DNA of 64,000 nucleotides from JAVBJN01 sp031546985 (GCA_031546985.1 JAVBJN010000025.1:1-64000); one strand, 5' to 3'; positions 16,385 to 25,910 are shown, counted from the first letter of the stretch. Notes: generated by a model from the letters alone, not told the origin. Numbers and translations: made by a program.

Positions 16385-19009
16385 ATGGAAAATAACAATG
16401 AGATGCAATCCGATCAGCCCGAGGAGCACTTTGATTCCGGGAATATTATTCAGGTAAACATTGAGGAGCAGATGAAAACCGCTTACATCGATTATTCGAT
16501 GTCGGTTATCGTGGGCCGTGCCCTGCCCGATGTTCGTGATGGTTTGAAGCCGGTACACCGCAGGGTGTTGTTCGGTATGATTGAGTTGGGAGTTGTGCAC
16601 AACAAACCCTATAAAAAATCTGCACGTATCGTAGGTGAAGTACTCGGTAAATATCACCCGCATGGTGATAAATCGGTATACGACACCATGGTACGTCTGG
16701 CACAACCCTGGAGCCTCCGCTATCCCTTGATCGACGGTCAGGGTAACTTCGGTTCTATCGATGGTGACGACGCGGCAGCGATGCGTTATACGGAGGTTCG
16801 CCTTCAGAAAGTCGCAGAAGCTATCATGGAAGACCTCGATAAAGACACAGTAGATTTCCAGCTTAACTTCGATGACTCCCTCAAGGAGCCTACCGTAATG
16901 CCTACGCGTATTCCCAACCTTATCGTAAACGGTGCCTCTGGTATCGCGGTAGGTATGGCTACGAATATGCTGCCGCACAACCTCACCGAAACGATTGACG
17001 CCTGCTGCGCTTATATCGACGATAAGGAAATTACCATCGACGACCTGATTAAACACATCAAGGCGCCCGATTTCCCTACCGGCGGTATCATTTACGGCTA
17101 CGAAGGCATTAAACAGGCTTTCGCTACCGGCCGTGGCCGCGCAGTGGTAAGAGGTAAGGTTAATATCGAAACGACCAAAACCGGTAAAGAGCAGATCATC
17201 ATTTACGAACTGCCTTACCAGGTAAATAAAGCCGTGCTGCACCAGAAAATTGCCCAGCTCGTAAACGAGAAGGTGATTGAAGGCGTAAGCGATGTGCGCG
17301 ATGAGAGTGACCGTGATGGTATGCGTTTGGTAATCGATCTGAAGAAAGACGCTATTGCACAGGTTATCATCAACCAACTGTACAAATACTCCGAATTACA
17401 AACCTCTTTTGGTGTAAACAACGTGGCGCTGGTAAACGGCCGTCCGCGTATTCTCAACATCAAGGATCTGATCTCTGAGTTCGTGGCTTTCCGTCACGAA
17501 GTGGTGGTGCGCCGTACCCGTTACGATCTGGCCGAGGCCGAGAAACGCGCCCACATCCTGCAAGGTTACCTGATTGCGCTCGATCACCTCGATGAAGTGA
17601 TAAGCCTGATCCGTGGTTCTAAAACACCGGATGAAGCCCGCGAGGGACTGATCTCCAAGTTTGACCTGAGCGAGATTCAGGCCAAGGCTATCCTGGAAAT
17701 GAGGTTACAACGTTTGACCGGCATGGAGCGCGATAAGATTCACGCTGAGTACGACGAGGTAATGAAACAGATCGCTTACTTTAACGAAATACTGGGTAAC
17801 GAAGAACTGCGTTTTAAGATCATCAAAGAAGAGCTGGAAGACGTTAAGAAAAAATTCGGTGACGAGCGTCGTACCGAAATTCAATACCTGGCCAGCGAAA
17901 TGCGTATCGAAGATATTATCGCAGACGAAGATGTGGTGATTACCATTTCTCACCTGGGTTATATCAAACGTACTTCTGCGGTAGACTACCGTGCGCAAAA
18001 ACGTGGCGGACGTGGTGCTATGGGTGGCCGTACCCGTGAGGAAGATTACATCGAACACCTGTTTGTGGCATCTACCCACCATACGATGCTGTTCTTTACC
18101 GAAAAAGGACGTTGCTACTGGCTTAAAGTGTACGAGATACCCGAAGGCGAGAAAAACGCTAAAGGCCGTGCCATCCAGAACCTGATGCAACTGCCTCCGG
18201 ACGATAAAGTGCGCGCCATCATCGACATTAAAAATCTCGAGGATAAAGACTTTGTTCAAAACAACTATATCGTACTGTGTACCAAAAACGGGGTAATCAA
18301 AAAGACTTCACTCGAAGACTTTAGCCGTCCCCGCCAGACCGGTGTAAATGCCATTACCATCCAGGAAGGCGATCAGCTGCTGGATGCGCAGCTCACCAAT
18401 GGTAACTGTTACATTATGATGGCCATCCGCAGCGGCCGTGCTATCCGTTTCGATGAAGCGAATGTACGTCCTACAGGCCGTGGCGCAATCGGTGTAACCG
18501 GTATCGAAGTAGACGACCAGAGCGATGAAGTGGTAGGTATGCTTTGCATCGACAAAGACAACCAGACCAGCACCGTACTGGTAGTGTCTGAAAAAGGTTT
18601 GGGTAAACGTACACCGGTAGATGAATACCGCATTACCCACCGTGGCGGTAAAGGGGTTAAAACCATCAGTATTACCGAGAAAACCGGAAAACTGGTAGGT
18701 TTGCTGCTGGTAAATGAAGAAGCCGATCTGATGATTACCTGTAAATCGGGTATCACCATCCGTACGGCCATTACCGACATCCGTGAGGCTGGCCGTGCCA
18801 CGCAGGGTGTAAAACTCATTAACCTCGATGAGGATGATGAAATTGCAGCGATCGCTTCTATCGAAGACCGCGTAGTAGACAAAAACGAAACAGAAGAAAC
18901 AGACACCGCTGCCGAAGGAACAGAGGATGCCGGAGACAACGCACCTGAAGAAGGTGGCGACGCCGGAGCTGCTGAAGCCGGAAACGCAGACACTGATAAC
19001 AACCAATAA
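16385..19009 (+). CDS. gyrA: DNA gyrase subunit A
   Basis: 874 residues from the ATG at 16385 (MENNNEM). The breakage-reunion domain carries the catalytic tyrosine Y135 in 'AAAMRYTE', and the quinolone-resistance region lies around 84-107. The C-terminal half is the six-bladed DNA-wrapping beta-pinwheel with the GyrA box 'QKRGGRG'. With GyrB it introduces negative supercoils. The residue equivalent to E. coli Ser83 is lysine (K96 in 'HPHGDKSVYD'). The last 40 or so residues are an acidic Glu/Asp/Ala/Gly tail, which in other gyrases tunes supercoiling. Followed after 23 bp by a TPR protein gene, probably co-transcribed. Confidence 0.97.
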   Translation: MENNNEMQSDQPEEHFDSGNIIQVNIEEQMKTAYIDYSMSVIVGRALPDVRDGLKPVHRRVLFGMIELGVVHNKPYKKSARIVGEVLGKYHPHGDKSVYDTMVRLAQPWSLRYPLIDGQGNFGSIDGDDAAAMRYTEVRLQKVAEAIMEDLDKDTVDFQLNFDDSLKEPTVMPTRIPNLIVNGASGIAVGMATNMLPHNLTETIDACCAYIDDKEITIDDLIKHIKAPDFPTGGIIYGYEGIKQAFATGRGRAVVRGKVNIETTKTGKEQIIIYELPYQVNKAVLHQKIAQLVNEKVIEGVSDVRDESDRDGMRLVIDLKKDAIAQVIINQLYKYSELQTSFGVNNVALVNGRPRILNIKDLISEFVAFRHEVVVRRTRYDLAEAEKRAHILQGYLIALDHLDEVISLIRGSKTPDEAREGLISKFDLSEIQAKAILEMRLQRLTGMERDKIHAEYDEVMKQIAYFNEILGNEELRFKIIKEELEDVKKKFGDERRTEIQYLASEMRIEDIIADEDVVITISHLGYIKRTSAVDYRAQKRGGRGAMGGRTREEDYIEHLFVASTHHTMLFFTEKGRCYWLKVYEIPEGEKNAKGRAIQNLMQLPPDDKVRAIIDIKNLEDKDFVQNNYIVLCTKNGVIKKTSLEDFSRPRQTGVNAITIQEGDQLLDAQLTNGNCYIMMAIRSGRAIRFDEANVRPTGRGAIGVTGIEVDDQSDEVVGMLCIDKDNQTSTVLVVSEKGLGKRTPVDEYRITHRGGKGVKTISITEKTGKLVGLLLVNEEADLMITCKSGITIRTAITDIREAGRATQGVKLINLDEDDEIAAIASIEDRVVDKNETEETDTAAEGTEDAGDNAPEEGGDAGAAEAGNADTDNNQ

Positions 19010-19032
19010 TTGCTAATCACAAGTTGTAAACA

Positions 19033-20301
19033 ATGAAAAAATCCGTATTGCTCGTTTCATTAGGACTGGCTTCTGTAGCTGCTAACGCGCAGAAAGCGAA
19101 CATCCAGTCGGCGCTGAACTATATTAAGTTCGGGGAGCTGAACAAGGCTAAAGAAGCTATTGACGCTGCCAGCACCAATGAGAGCACCAGTAACAACCCT
19201 AAAACATGGTATGTAAAAGGACTGGTGTACCAATCTATGGAAGAGAATCCTGCATTCAAAAACCTGGATGCCAACCCTACTCAGAAAGCTTATGAGGCTT
19301 ATGTAAAAGCATGGGAACTGGATCCTAAGTATGAAAAGGAAGCCATTGCAGACAACCTGCAAAAAATTGCTTACCATTTTTACAATGATGGTGTGGTAGC
19401 TTATAACAACAAAAATTATGAGCAATCGGGCAAGGCTTTCAATACAACTGCCAGCATCTTCAACATCCAGGGTGGAAGCATTTATAAAAACATTCCGCAA
19501 TTCGATACCGTAGCTACCCAATCGAGTTACCTGAGCGCCGCCAGTGCACTGTCGCTGAACAAATCAGAAGAAGCGATTCCTGTACTGGAAAAACTCAAAA
19601 ACAATCCGATTGTTCAGAACGAAGAGATCTATCTGCTGCTGGTAGATGCCTACAAGAAAAAAGGCAATACCGATAAAATGATGGCGGTGATCGAAGAAGG
19701 CCGTAAGGCTTATCCTGCCAATCAGCAATTGATTAACGAAGAGCTGAACTTTTATATTGCTGCCGGTAAGCAGGATGTACTGGTTGCAAAACTGGAAGAG
19801 GCTATCGCTAAAGATCCTAAAAATGCTGAGCTGCAGTATAACCTGGGTATTACTTACGATAACCTGGCTAACCCTAAAGACAAAGACGGTAAAGATCTGC
19901 CTAAACCAGCCAAGTCTGAAGAGTATGCTGCCAAGTCTATGAAAGCATACCAGACTGCGATTGAATTGCAGCCAGAGAATGCAGATGTAAACTACAACGT
20001 TGGGGTAGTATACTTCAACAAAGCAGTAGAGATCAACAACCAGATGAACAAGATCACTGGTACTTCTTCTGCCGAGATCAAGAAGTTTGATGATCTGAAA
20101 GTACAACGCAACAAGGTTTTCGAACAGGCGCTGCCTTACCTCGAAAAAGCGGTTAAAGTACTGGAAAGTAAAGCCAAAATGACCGATAACGAGAAAGATA
20201 CTTACACGCGTTCACTGTTCGCGCTGAGAGAAACCTACACTCGTCTCGACAAACTGGACCAGGCTTCTGCAGTTAAAAAGAAAATGGACGCGGCTAAATA
20301 A
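19033..20301 (+). CDS. exported TPR-repeat protein downstream of gyrA
   Basis: 422 residues with a signal peptide cleaved near 'ANAQ' (about 20). The body has TPR-like helical hairpins, for example 'ALNYIKFGELNKAKEAID', 'AYEAYVKAWELDPKYE', 'LQYNLGITYDNLA' and 'AYQTAIELQPENADVNYNVGVVYFNKAV', and a Lys-rich helical end. A periplasmic scaffold role is likely; the function is unknown. The 23-bp gap to gyrA and the terminator only after this gene indicate a two-gene operon although the functions look unrelated. Confidence 0.88.
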   Translation: MKKSVLLVSLGLASVAANAQKANIQSALNYIKFGELNKAKEAIDAASTNESTSNNPKTWYVKGLVYQSMEENPAFKNLDANPTQKAYEAYVKAWELDPKYEKEAIADNLQKIAYHFYNDGVVAYNNKNYEQSGKAFNTTASIFNIQGGSIYKNIPQFDTVATQSSYLSAASALSLNKSEEAIPVLEKLKNNPIVQNEEIYLLLVDAYKKKGNTDKMMAVIEEGRKAYPANQQLINEELNFYIAAGKQDVLVAKLEEAIAKDPKNAELQYNLGITYDNLANPKDKDGKDLPKPAKSEEYAAKSMKAYQTAIELQPENADVNYNVGVVYFNKAVEINNQMNKITGTSSAEIKKFDDLKVQRNKVFEQALPYLEKAVKVLESKAKMTDNEKDTYTRSLFALRETYTRLDKLDQASAVKKKMDAAK

Positions 20302-20322
20302 GCCAGCTTTCATAGCTAATAG

Positions 20323-20356
20323 AAAAGTCCCGCCTTCAATTGAAGGCGGGACTTTT
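20323..20356. terminator. terminator after the gyrA-TPR operon
   Basis: AAAAGTCCCGCCTTCA / TGAAGGCGGGACTTTT perfect hairpin. Confidence 0.92.
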
Positions 20357-20368
20357 CGTTATATACCT

Positions 20369-20523
20369 GTTATGCTGCCGATGTGGGAAAGCAGTATCTC
20401 AGTGATAGGGATGCTGCTCCTTCATACTTCCCCGCATGAGCGGGCAGGGATGAGATCGGAATATAATCTGTCATGCTGCCGACGCAGGAGAGCAGCATCT
20501 CTTCATTAGAACAGCATGACATC
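20369..20523. repeat. two family C dispersed repeats, one with the GC mini-hairpin
   Basis: Two diverged copies (20369-20450 and 20470-20523) of the family whose hallmark is 'GTCATGCTGCCGACGCAGGA' followed by 'GCAGCATCTC' and a closing 'CAGCATGACA'. The first holds a mini-hairpin at 20428-20448 (CCCCGCATGAGCGGGCAGG). No gene in 20357-20540. Confidence 0.75.
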
Positions 20524-20540
20524 TTTAAATTTTTTCAATG

Positions 20541-21116
20541 CTATTTCCAAACCGCTTTTACAGCCAATGGCACTGTTCTGCGGCCTTGTTTTTTAGGTTC
20601 GTCTGTTAAACCTACGTACAGCAGGCCCAGCACCTGATCGGTTTCGGACAAACCGAGGTGCGTTTTTAACGCCGGGTTGTAGGTTAAGCCGCCTGTGCTC
20701 CAGAGCACGCCCAGATCTTGGGCCTGTGCTGCCAGCAAAAAGTTTTGAATAGCGCAGGCTGTAGCACAAATCTCTTCCAGCTCAGGAATTTTAGGATTGT
20801 CGCCACGCTTCATGTAGGCAATAACCAGGTGCGAAGCCAGTTCGCCCTGCTTCTGTAATTTTTCATATGTAGCCTGCAGAAAACGCTCTTCGGGCGTAAT
20901 CTGCTTGTACAGCTCCGCATGCGCAGCACAAAAGTCCTGCAATGCCTCATGACGGAAAACGATAAAACGCCAGGGTTCGGTATGTCCGTGGGTAGGTGCC
21001 CAGTCGGCCATTTCCAGCAGCGATGTGATGGTTTCGTCGGCAATGATTTTACCATTCATCAACGCCGGCTTTACCGTGCGGCGGTTACGGATGTTATCGA
21101 AAATATCTTGTTTCAC
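20541..21116 (-). CDS. nitroreductase family protein
   Basis: 191 residues if translation starts at the GTG at 21116. A longer in-frame ATG exists at 21164, but a perfect -7 box lies between the two, which makes the GTG the better start. Flavin-binding features of the nitroreductase fold are present: 'IRNRRTVKP' at the start, 'ADWAPTHGHTEPWRFIVF', 'ACAIQNFLLAAQAQDLGV' and a final 'GRRTVPL'. These FMN enzymes reduce nitro-compounds, quinones or flavins with NAD(P)H; a physiological substrate is not evident. This subgroup resembles YdjA/TdsD-like short nitroreductases. Confidence 0.88.
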   Translation of the reverse strand: MKQDIFDNIRNRRTVKPALMNGKIIADETITSLLEMADWAPTHGHTEPWRFIVFRHEALQDFCAAHAELYKQITPEERFLQATYEKLQKQGELASHLVIAYMKRGDNPKIPELEEICATACAIQNFLLAAQAQDLGVLWSTGGLTYNPALKTHLGLSETDQVLGLLYVGLTDEPKKQGRRTVPLAVKAVWK

Positions 21117-21137
21117 TTGTTGGTAATTATGATAGCG

Positions 21138-21145
21138 CAAATGTA
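21138..21145 (-). promoter_or_regulatory. -7 box of the nitroreductase gene
   Basis: Minus strand TACATTTG, a perfect TAnnTTTG match, 21 bp upstream of the GTG at 21116 and downstream of the alternative ATG at 21164. It decides the start call. Confidence 0.7.
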
Positions 21146-21200
21146 GGTTTCCTGCAGGCAGCAAAGTATCACAAACGGGAAAATTAGTGGTACTCTGGTG

Positions 21201-21647
21201 TTATCCTTCGTGTTCGTTGCGGTATTTTTCCTCTCTTCGTGCCAGTTCTTCGTCGGTTACATCTTCTACATGCGTAGCCAGCCACCATTGGTTGCCCGAG
21301 TGGTCGCGCACACCTGCACAACGGTCGCCGTAATACATGTTTTGCGGTTCTACCAGGCTTTCGGCGCCAGCTTTTAGCGCGTTTTCGTACAAGGTATCTA
21401 CATTGGGCACATACAAATAGAGCATGATGGGCATTTCGGTATAGGTATCGCTGGCTTCTGTAATCATGAGCATAGAATCTCCGATTTTGAGCTCGGCATG
21501 TGTTACCAATCCTTCGGGGGTAACAGTGCTACGAATCTCCTGCGCGTCAAAAGCGACTTTTAAAAAATGCACCAGTTTATTGGCATCCTTTACAATCAGG
21601 TAAGGGGTAATGGTATGGTATCCTTCGGGTATTGGTTTTACGGGCAT
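21201..21647 (-). CDS. VOC family (PhnB/glyoxalase-like) protein
   Basis: 148 residues. Two beta-alpha-beta-beta-beta half-motifs of the vicinal oxygen chelate fold, with 'YHTITPYLIVKDANKLVHFLKVAF', 'HAELKIGDSMLMITE', 'DTLYENALKAGAESL', and 'YYGDRCAGVRDHSGNQWWLATH' near the end, the signature of PhnB-like proteins. These often lack proven enzymatic roles. It is unlinked to phosphonate genes. A repeat-filled gap of about 190 bp separates it from nhaA. Confidence 0.85.
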   Translation of the reverse strand: MPVKPIPEGYHTITPYLIVKDANKLVHFLKVAFDAQEIRSTVTPEGLVTHAELKIGDSMLMITEASDTYTEMPIMLYLYVPNVDTLYENALKAGAESLVEPQNMYYGDRCAGVRDHSGNQWWLATHVEDVTDEELARREEKYRNEHEG

Positions 21648-21651
21648 ATGG

Positions 21652-21800
21652 TGGGATTGGTGGATTAGCGAATTTTTGGATTGCGGATTAATGGATTAGC
21701 GAATTAACGTATTCCGGTGCCAGGCCTTGCCGAAGCCCGGATTACGGATTAACAAATTATCGGATTGCGGATTAATGGATTAGTGAATTAACGAATTTGG
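21652..21800. repeat. family D low-complexity repeat block
   Basis: Degenerate direct repeats of GGATTA / GCGAATTAACG / TTGCGGATTAATGGATTAG run through the block. A worn family A copy (about 21717-21738) is embedded in the middle. Related 'ATCCGCAAT' repeats occur at 6674-6712. Confidence 0.75.
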
Positions 21801-21841
21801 GTGGCTGAGCCCCCCATTGGCGCAGGATGGTATAGTGCTGC

Positions 21842-23065
21842 TTAGGTGCCTGGCTCTGACGAATGTTCTTTTGCTACTGTCTGTTTCTTGCTCAGCAGCA
21901 TGAGATAGGTAAAACCGGCAATGCCCGATAGCATAGAGGCCATGATAATGGCTACTTTGGCTATAAGCTGGTGGTCGTTATCTGCAAATGCGAGTGTGGC
22001 AATAAAGATAGACATGGTAAAGCCTATACCTGCAATAATGCCAGCGCCTACAATATGATGCCAGTTAACACCATCGGGCAGGGAACCCAGTTTACATTTA
22101 ACCGCTATAAAACTGATGATAGCAATACCCAGCGGCTTGCCCAGGCATAAACCTGCAAGAATACCGTAATTAATAGTAGACTTAAAAACACCCGACCATT
22201 CCGATGGCAGCACAATGGCCGTATTGGCCAGGGCGAATAATGGCATGATGATGAAATTTACCGGGTCGTGCAGCGAATGGATAAGCTCTTCGATGCGCGA
22301 GAGGGGAATGGTAAACGCCAGCAACACACCCGCAATAGTGGCATGAATACCTGAGTTGAGAATGCAATACCAAAGTATAATACCCGGAATATAGTAGAGG
22401 AACAAGCGCTGCACTTTGAGCTTGTTGAGCACCAGCAGCAAAACCATAAGTCCTGCGGCTACAAAAAGATATTCCACATGTATGGTTTCGGTGTAAAAAA
22501 TAGCAATGGTGAGAATGCCACCGAGATCATCGATTATGGCGAGTGCGGTAAGAAAAACCTTAAGCCCGAAAGGTACCCGGCTACCCAGCAATGACAGAAT
22601 ACCCAGCGAAAACGCAATATCCGTGGCCATGGGTATGCCCCAACCTCTTTCGTAAGGTGTGCCGGCATTGATTAAAAAGTATAAACCTGCCGGTACCAGC
22701 ATGCCACCCAGCGCGGCAAATAGCGGCAGCATTGATTTTTGAACAGTGGATAGTTCGCCAATGGTGAGTTCCCGTTTAATCTCCAGCCCTACCAGGAAAA
22801 AGAACAAAGCCATAAGCCCGTCGTTGATCCAGTGCAAAACCGTGTGGGGCAGGTGAAGGGTAGGAAAAGGTGCGTGCACTTCTTTGGCCCAGAAAGCGAG
22901 GTACTCGGTAGCAAAGCCCGAATTGGTAAGCCAGAGCGAAAGGAGTGTGCAGGCAATCAGTGTAATACCAACCGCCCGGCTGTCCTGTATAAATTCCAGG
23001 ATAGGGGAGATGAGTATTTTACCAATTACAGTTTTGGGTTTCCAGGAAGATTGTTGTTGCGTCAT
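21842..23065 (-). CDS. nhaA: Na+/H+ antiporter NhaA
   Basis: 407 residues from the ATG at 23065 (MTQQQSSWKP). Eleven to twelve hydrophobic segments. The ion-binding aspartates are D179-D180 in 'LAIIDDLGGI', with D149 in 'MATDIAFSLG' at the position of E. coli D133. 'LFFFLVGLEIKREL' is the NhaA signature. The protein exchanges cytoplasmic Na+ for external protons, maintaining pH and sodium balance at the inner membrane. Monocistronic. Confidence 0.96.
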   Translation of the reverse strand: MTQQQSSWKPKTVIGKILISPILEFIQDSRAVGITLIACTLLSLWLTNSGFATEYLAFWAKEVHAPFPTLHLPHTVLHWINDGLMALFFFLVGLEIKRELTIGELSTVQKSMLPLFAALGGMLVPAGLYFLINAGTPYERGWGIPMATDIAFSLGILSLLGSRVPFGLKVFLTALAIIDDLGGILTIAIFYTETIHVEYLFVAAGLMVLLLVLNKLKVQRLFLYYIPGIILWYCILNSGIHATIAGVLLAFTIPLSRIEELIHSLHDPVNFIIMPLFALANTAIVLPSEWSGVFKSTINYGILAGLCLGKPLGIAIISFIAVKCKLGSLPDGVNWHHIVGAGIIAGIGFTMSIFIATLAFADNDHQLIAKVAIIMASMLSGIAGFTYLMLLSKKQTVAKEHSSEPGT

Positions 23066-23172
23066 CTGGTATGCAATTATGCGCGCACACCTGCCGAAAC
23101 GCCTGATCGGGTATGTGCGGCCTGAGCCATGAATATACAACAAAAAGCACGCAGTTTGTAATGTTCATGGGG

Positions 23173-24930
23173 TTAAAAACCAAACTCCGCCCTCGATTTG
23201 GGCCTGCGGTCGAGTATCCATTTAAAGTCTTTGAGCAACAATTCCGAAGGATCTACTTTGCCTAATGGTTTAAACCCACCATCGATGTTTTCTTCCATTT
23301 TTACCTGTATCACTTCGTTGTTTTTGAAGAAAACTTTAATGCGGGCGCTTTCCGATTTGTTTACACCCAGGTAGGCGCCATTATCATCTTTGGCGTAATA
23401 GATACACTCGGCGTTTTCCCTTACCAGCATATCGTTAATGCGCTGTGCGGTATCGAGGTGTGCATCTATGTATTTACCTTTAACCTGGTTGTACAGCGGG
23501 CCTTTGGGTTCTTTCTGAATCATAAAGGCATTGCCCATAATGTCTACTTTGCGCAACTTGTTGTGTACGGTATGCAGGTACATGGTATCGCCTTTGAGCT
23601 GGGTTTGCGCTTTCCAGAGTATAGGGTCTTTGTACAGGCGCAGAATAGAATCCTGCTGTGAGTAATACAAACTATCGGCTACACCTTGCAGACTATCGGA
23701 GAAAATGCGCACGTTGTGGTAACCTATAAAATAACGTTTTACCAATGAGTCGGGAATGTTGGCATCAATAGTATCTACCGGTACTATATTGGTTGTTGGT
23801 GCAATAGTTATAGTTGCATCTTTTGAGCCTTTGTCTTTTTTCTTATTCTTCTTGCTTTTGGCAGCTTCTGCTGGTTTTTCTATGCTGGTATTGCGTTTCA
23901 GCGAATCGGCAGGTGCGGTTTTAAGCGTATCGGGAATAATGCCAATGGTTTTTCTTTTAATAACCGGGGCGGCAAAAAAAGTATCGGCTTTGTAAAACAG
24001 GCTGTCTTTATCGCCATTGCTGCGCATAAGCATTACCGGATCGATATAGGCTTTGAACGATCTTGTTTTTTCGTTGTAGTCGGCAAAACCGCTGAAAATG
24101 GTAATGCGCTGAACGGTGTCGGAAATAACTACCTGCCCGCTGGCTTTGCCATAACCTGTTTTTTTATTGTAGTACAGGTTGTTGCCTTCTATAAGCTGGT
24201 TCTCGTTGATGATGCGGGCCCGTTGGTCAAACAGGGCTATTTCGTTTTTAGAATCGTAGGTTCCGTTCTGGCAATAGATTGTAGATTTTGCATTGCTGAT
24301 GATGGAGGGCGCAAGAAAAGTAACCACTTTGGAATTGGTATTGTAAGAGAGCTTATCCGATACAATATTAAACTCCGGGTCGTTTACCACCACATTGTTT
24401 ACAAAAAGCGCGTTTTTGGTATTGAGGTTATAGTTTCCCGTTTCGCTGGAGAGGGTGGTGCTTTTGTTGAGCAGGGTACCGCCTTTGTAGTAGTTACCTA
24501 TCTTGGTAGCCATATTGTAATCCAGCTCCTCGGTCCACAGGGTAGACTGGCCATCGCTGAGCGATACGCTGCCCTGCATAAAAGCGGTTTTGCTGTTTCC
24601 GGTATAGCGCAGGTAGTCGCCCGATGCGGTAGAGCCGTCGGGTTGCACAATGCTTACATTGCCCCAGGCTTCAAAAGAATTGGATTGTTGCGAGAGCAGG
24701 GCGCTATCGCAGTTCATGGTATTGCCATCGTGTACAATCTGAACGTTGCCGATCAGTTTCTGCACATCTTTGCCGGCGGCATCTTTAAATCCATCTACAA
24801 AATCGGCACGGGTAATCTGTATCAGCTTTACATTAGACGAATCTATTTTGCCAAAAGATGGCATCTGAGCCTGCGCTACAGCCCCACAACAAACCAGTAT
24901 ACACCACAGGCAGACACGGAAAAACTTCAT
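23173..24930 (-). CDS. OstA-like (LptA-type) exported protein
   Basis: 585 residues with a signal peptide cleaved after 'AQAQ' (about 22). Residues 30-280 are serial short beta-strands of the OstA/LptA jellyroll type ('LIGNVQIVHDGNTMNCDSALLSQ', 'AWGNVSIVQPDGSTASGDYL', 'GQVVISDTVQ'). A Lys-rich low-complexity linker (about 345-380) follows, and then a second OstA-like block ('FIGYHNVRIFSDSLQGVADSL', 'GDTMYLHT'). LptA/OstA proteins bridge the periplasm for LPS transport. It is third in an operon with the amidase and MCE genes (5-bp gap from the MCE gene) and close to the LptD-like gene, which supports envelope lipid traffic. Confidence 0.87.
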   Translation of the reverse strand: MKFFRVCLWCILVCCGAVAQAQMPSFGKIDSSNVKLIQITRADFVDGFKDAAGKDVQKLIGNVQIVHDGNTMNCDSALLSQQSNSFEAWGNVSIVQPDGSTASGDYLRYTGNSKTAFMQGSVSLSDGQSTLWTEELDYNMATKIGNYYKGGTLLNKSTTLSSETGNYNLNTKNALFVNNVVVNDPEFNIVSDKLSYNTNSKVVTFLAPSIISNAKSTIYCQNGTYDSKNEIALFDQRARIINENQLIEGNNLYYNKKTGYGKASGQVVISDTVQRITIFSGFADYNEKTRSFKAYIDPVMLMRSNGDKDSLFYKADTFFAAPVIKRKTIGIIPDTLKTAPADSLKRNTSIEKPAEAAKSKKNKKKDKGSKDATITIAPTTNIVPVDTIDANIPDSLVKRYFIGYHNVRIFSDSLQGVADSLYYSQQDSILRLYKDPILWKAQTQLKGDTMYLHTVHNKLRKVDIMGNAFMIQKEPKGPLYNQVKGKYIDAHLDTAQRINDMLVRENAECIYYAKDDNGAYLGVNKSESARIKVFFKNNEVIQVKMEENIDGGFKPLGKVDPSELLLKDFKWILDRRPKSRAEFGF

Positions 24931-24935
24931 ATAAT

Positions 24936-25910
24936 CTATTGCTGTACTGGCTCGGGTTTAGGTTTGCGGCCAAAAACGGTTATGTTGATATACCTGGATG
25001 GATGCGCTTTGATATCGCCCATGAGCACATCGAGGCTGCTTAAAGAAGATTGCAGGTTGTTGTACAATTGCTTGTCGTTTACCATCAGTCCCAGCGAGCC
25101 TTCGCTGTTGTTGATCTTGCTCATAATACCGTGCAGCTCATTTACAGAAGATTGCAGCGATTGCATGGTCTCTGCAATCTTGGCCTGCGACAGTTGCTCG
25201 GTAAGCTGGTTGGTATTGGTGAGTATGCCCGAAATGTTTTCGTTGTTCTTGTTCAGGTTGGTGGTAAAGCCGTTTACATTCTGCACAATGCCTGCCACAG
25301 CGGTGCTTTGCTTAGCCAGTGCATTGCTCAGGGTATTGAGGCTTTTTACGGTCTCATTCAGGTTACGCAGGGTTTCTTTCAGGTTTTGCTGTGCTTCGGC
25401 ATCTACCATGTTAGACAGGCCTTTAACGGTAGTGTCCAGCGAGGCCAGGGTACTTTTAACACCCGGAACGATGGGCAGCAGCGAATCCTGGATAGAGCCC
25501 ATCAGGTCTTTAAGCATAAGCGAATTAATGGTATCGCCGTCTTTTACGTATTGGGCAGACTGGCCAAATACCAGTTTTACCACTTTATCGCCCAGCAGGC
25601 CCGGGCTGGTAATGATGGCGCGCGAGTCTGAAGGGATGTTCAGGCGTTTGTCAATGCTCATGGTTACCAGCATAAGGCTGCCAGACTCGTTCATCACTTT
25701 AATAGACTGAACCTTACCCACGGCAAGGCCATTGAGCTGTACCGCATTGGCCGGCAGCAGCCCGTCTACATTGTTATATACCGCGTACACCTGGTGCTCC
25801 TTACTGAATATATCGTTTCCTTTCAGGTAATTAAAACCTAAAATAAAGATCACGATGCAAACGATTGCAAGCGCACCGATGCGCACCTCTTTGGAGATTT
25901 TAATTGCCAT
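24936..25910 (-). CDS. MlaD/MCE family lipid-transport protein
   Basis: 324 residues. One N-terminal membrane helix (about 10-28), then a single MCE domain ('VYAVYNNVDGLLPANAVQLNGLAVGKVQSIKV', 'RLNIPSDSRAIITSPGLLGDKVVKL'), then a long helical coiled-coil C-terminus rich in N/L/Q/S. MCE proteins form hexameric rings that carry phospholipids between inner and outer membranes with an MlaE/MlaF ABC transporter; no such transporter gene is in the window. It overlaps the amidase gene by 11 bp and is followed by the OstA-like gene after 5 bp. Confidence 0.9.
   Translation of the reverse strand: MAIKISKEVRIGALAIVCIVIFILGFNYLKGNDIFSKEHQVYAVYNNVDGLLPANAVQLNGLAVGKVQSIKVMNESGSLMLVTMSIDKRLNIPSDSRAIITSPGLLGDKVVKLVFGQSAQYVKDGDTINSLMLKDLMGSIQDSLLPIVPGVKSTLASLDTTVKGLSNMVDAEAQQNLKETLRNLNETVKSLNTLSNALAKQSTAVAGIVQNVNGFTTNLNKNNENISGILTNTNQLTEQLSQAKIAETMQSLQSSVNELHGIMSKINNSEGSLGLMVNDKQLYNNLQSSLSSLDVLMGDIKAHPSRYINITVFGRKPKPEPVQQ

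Noticed and set aside
16295..17377. 360-codon minus-strand frame opposite gyrA
   Set aside because: Antisense to the highly conserved gyrA catalytic domain; no domain of its own.
21116..21164. ATG at 21164 as the nitroreductase start
   Set aside because: A perfect -7 box lies between it and the GTG at 21116, so a transcript from that promoter would not contain the ATG.
24223..25710. 495-codon plus-strand frame opposite the OstA-like and MCE genes
   Set aside because: It lies entirely antisense to two well-supported overlapping-operon genes with signal peptide, MCE and OstA features, spans both and has no recognisable domain.
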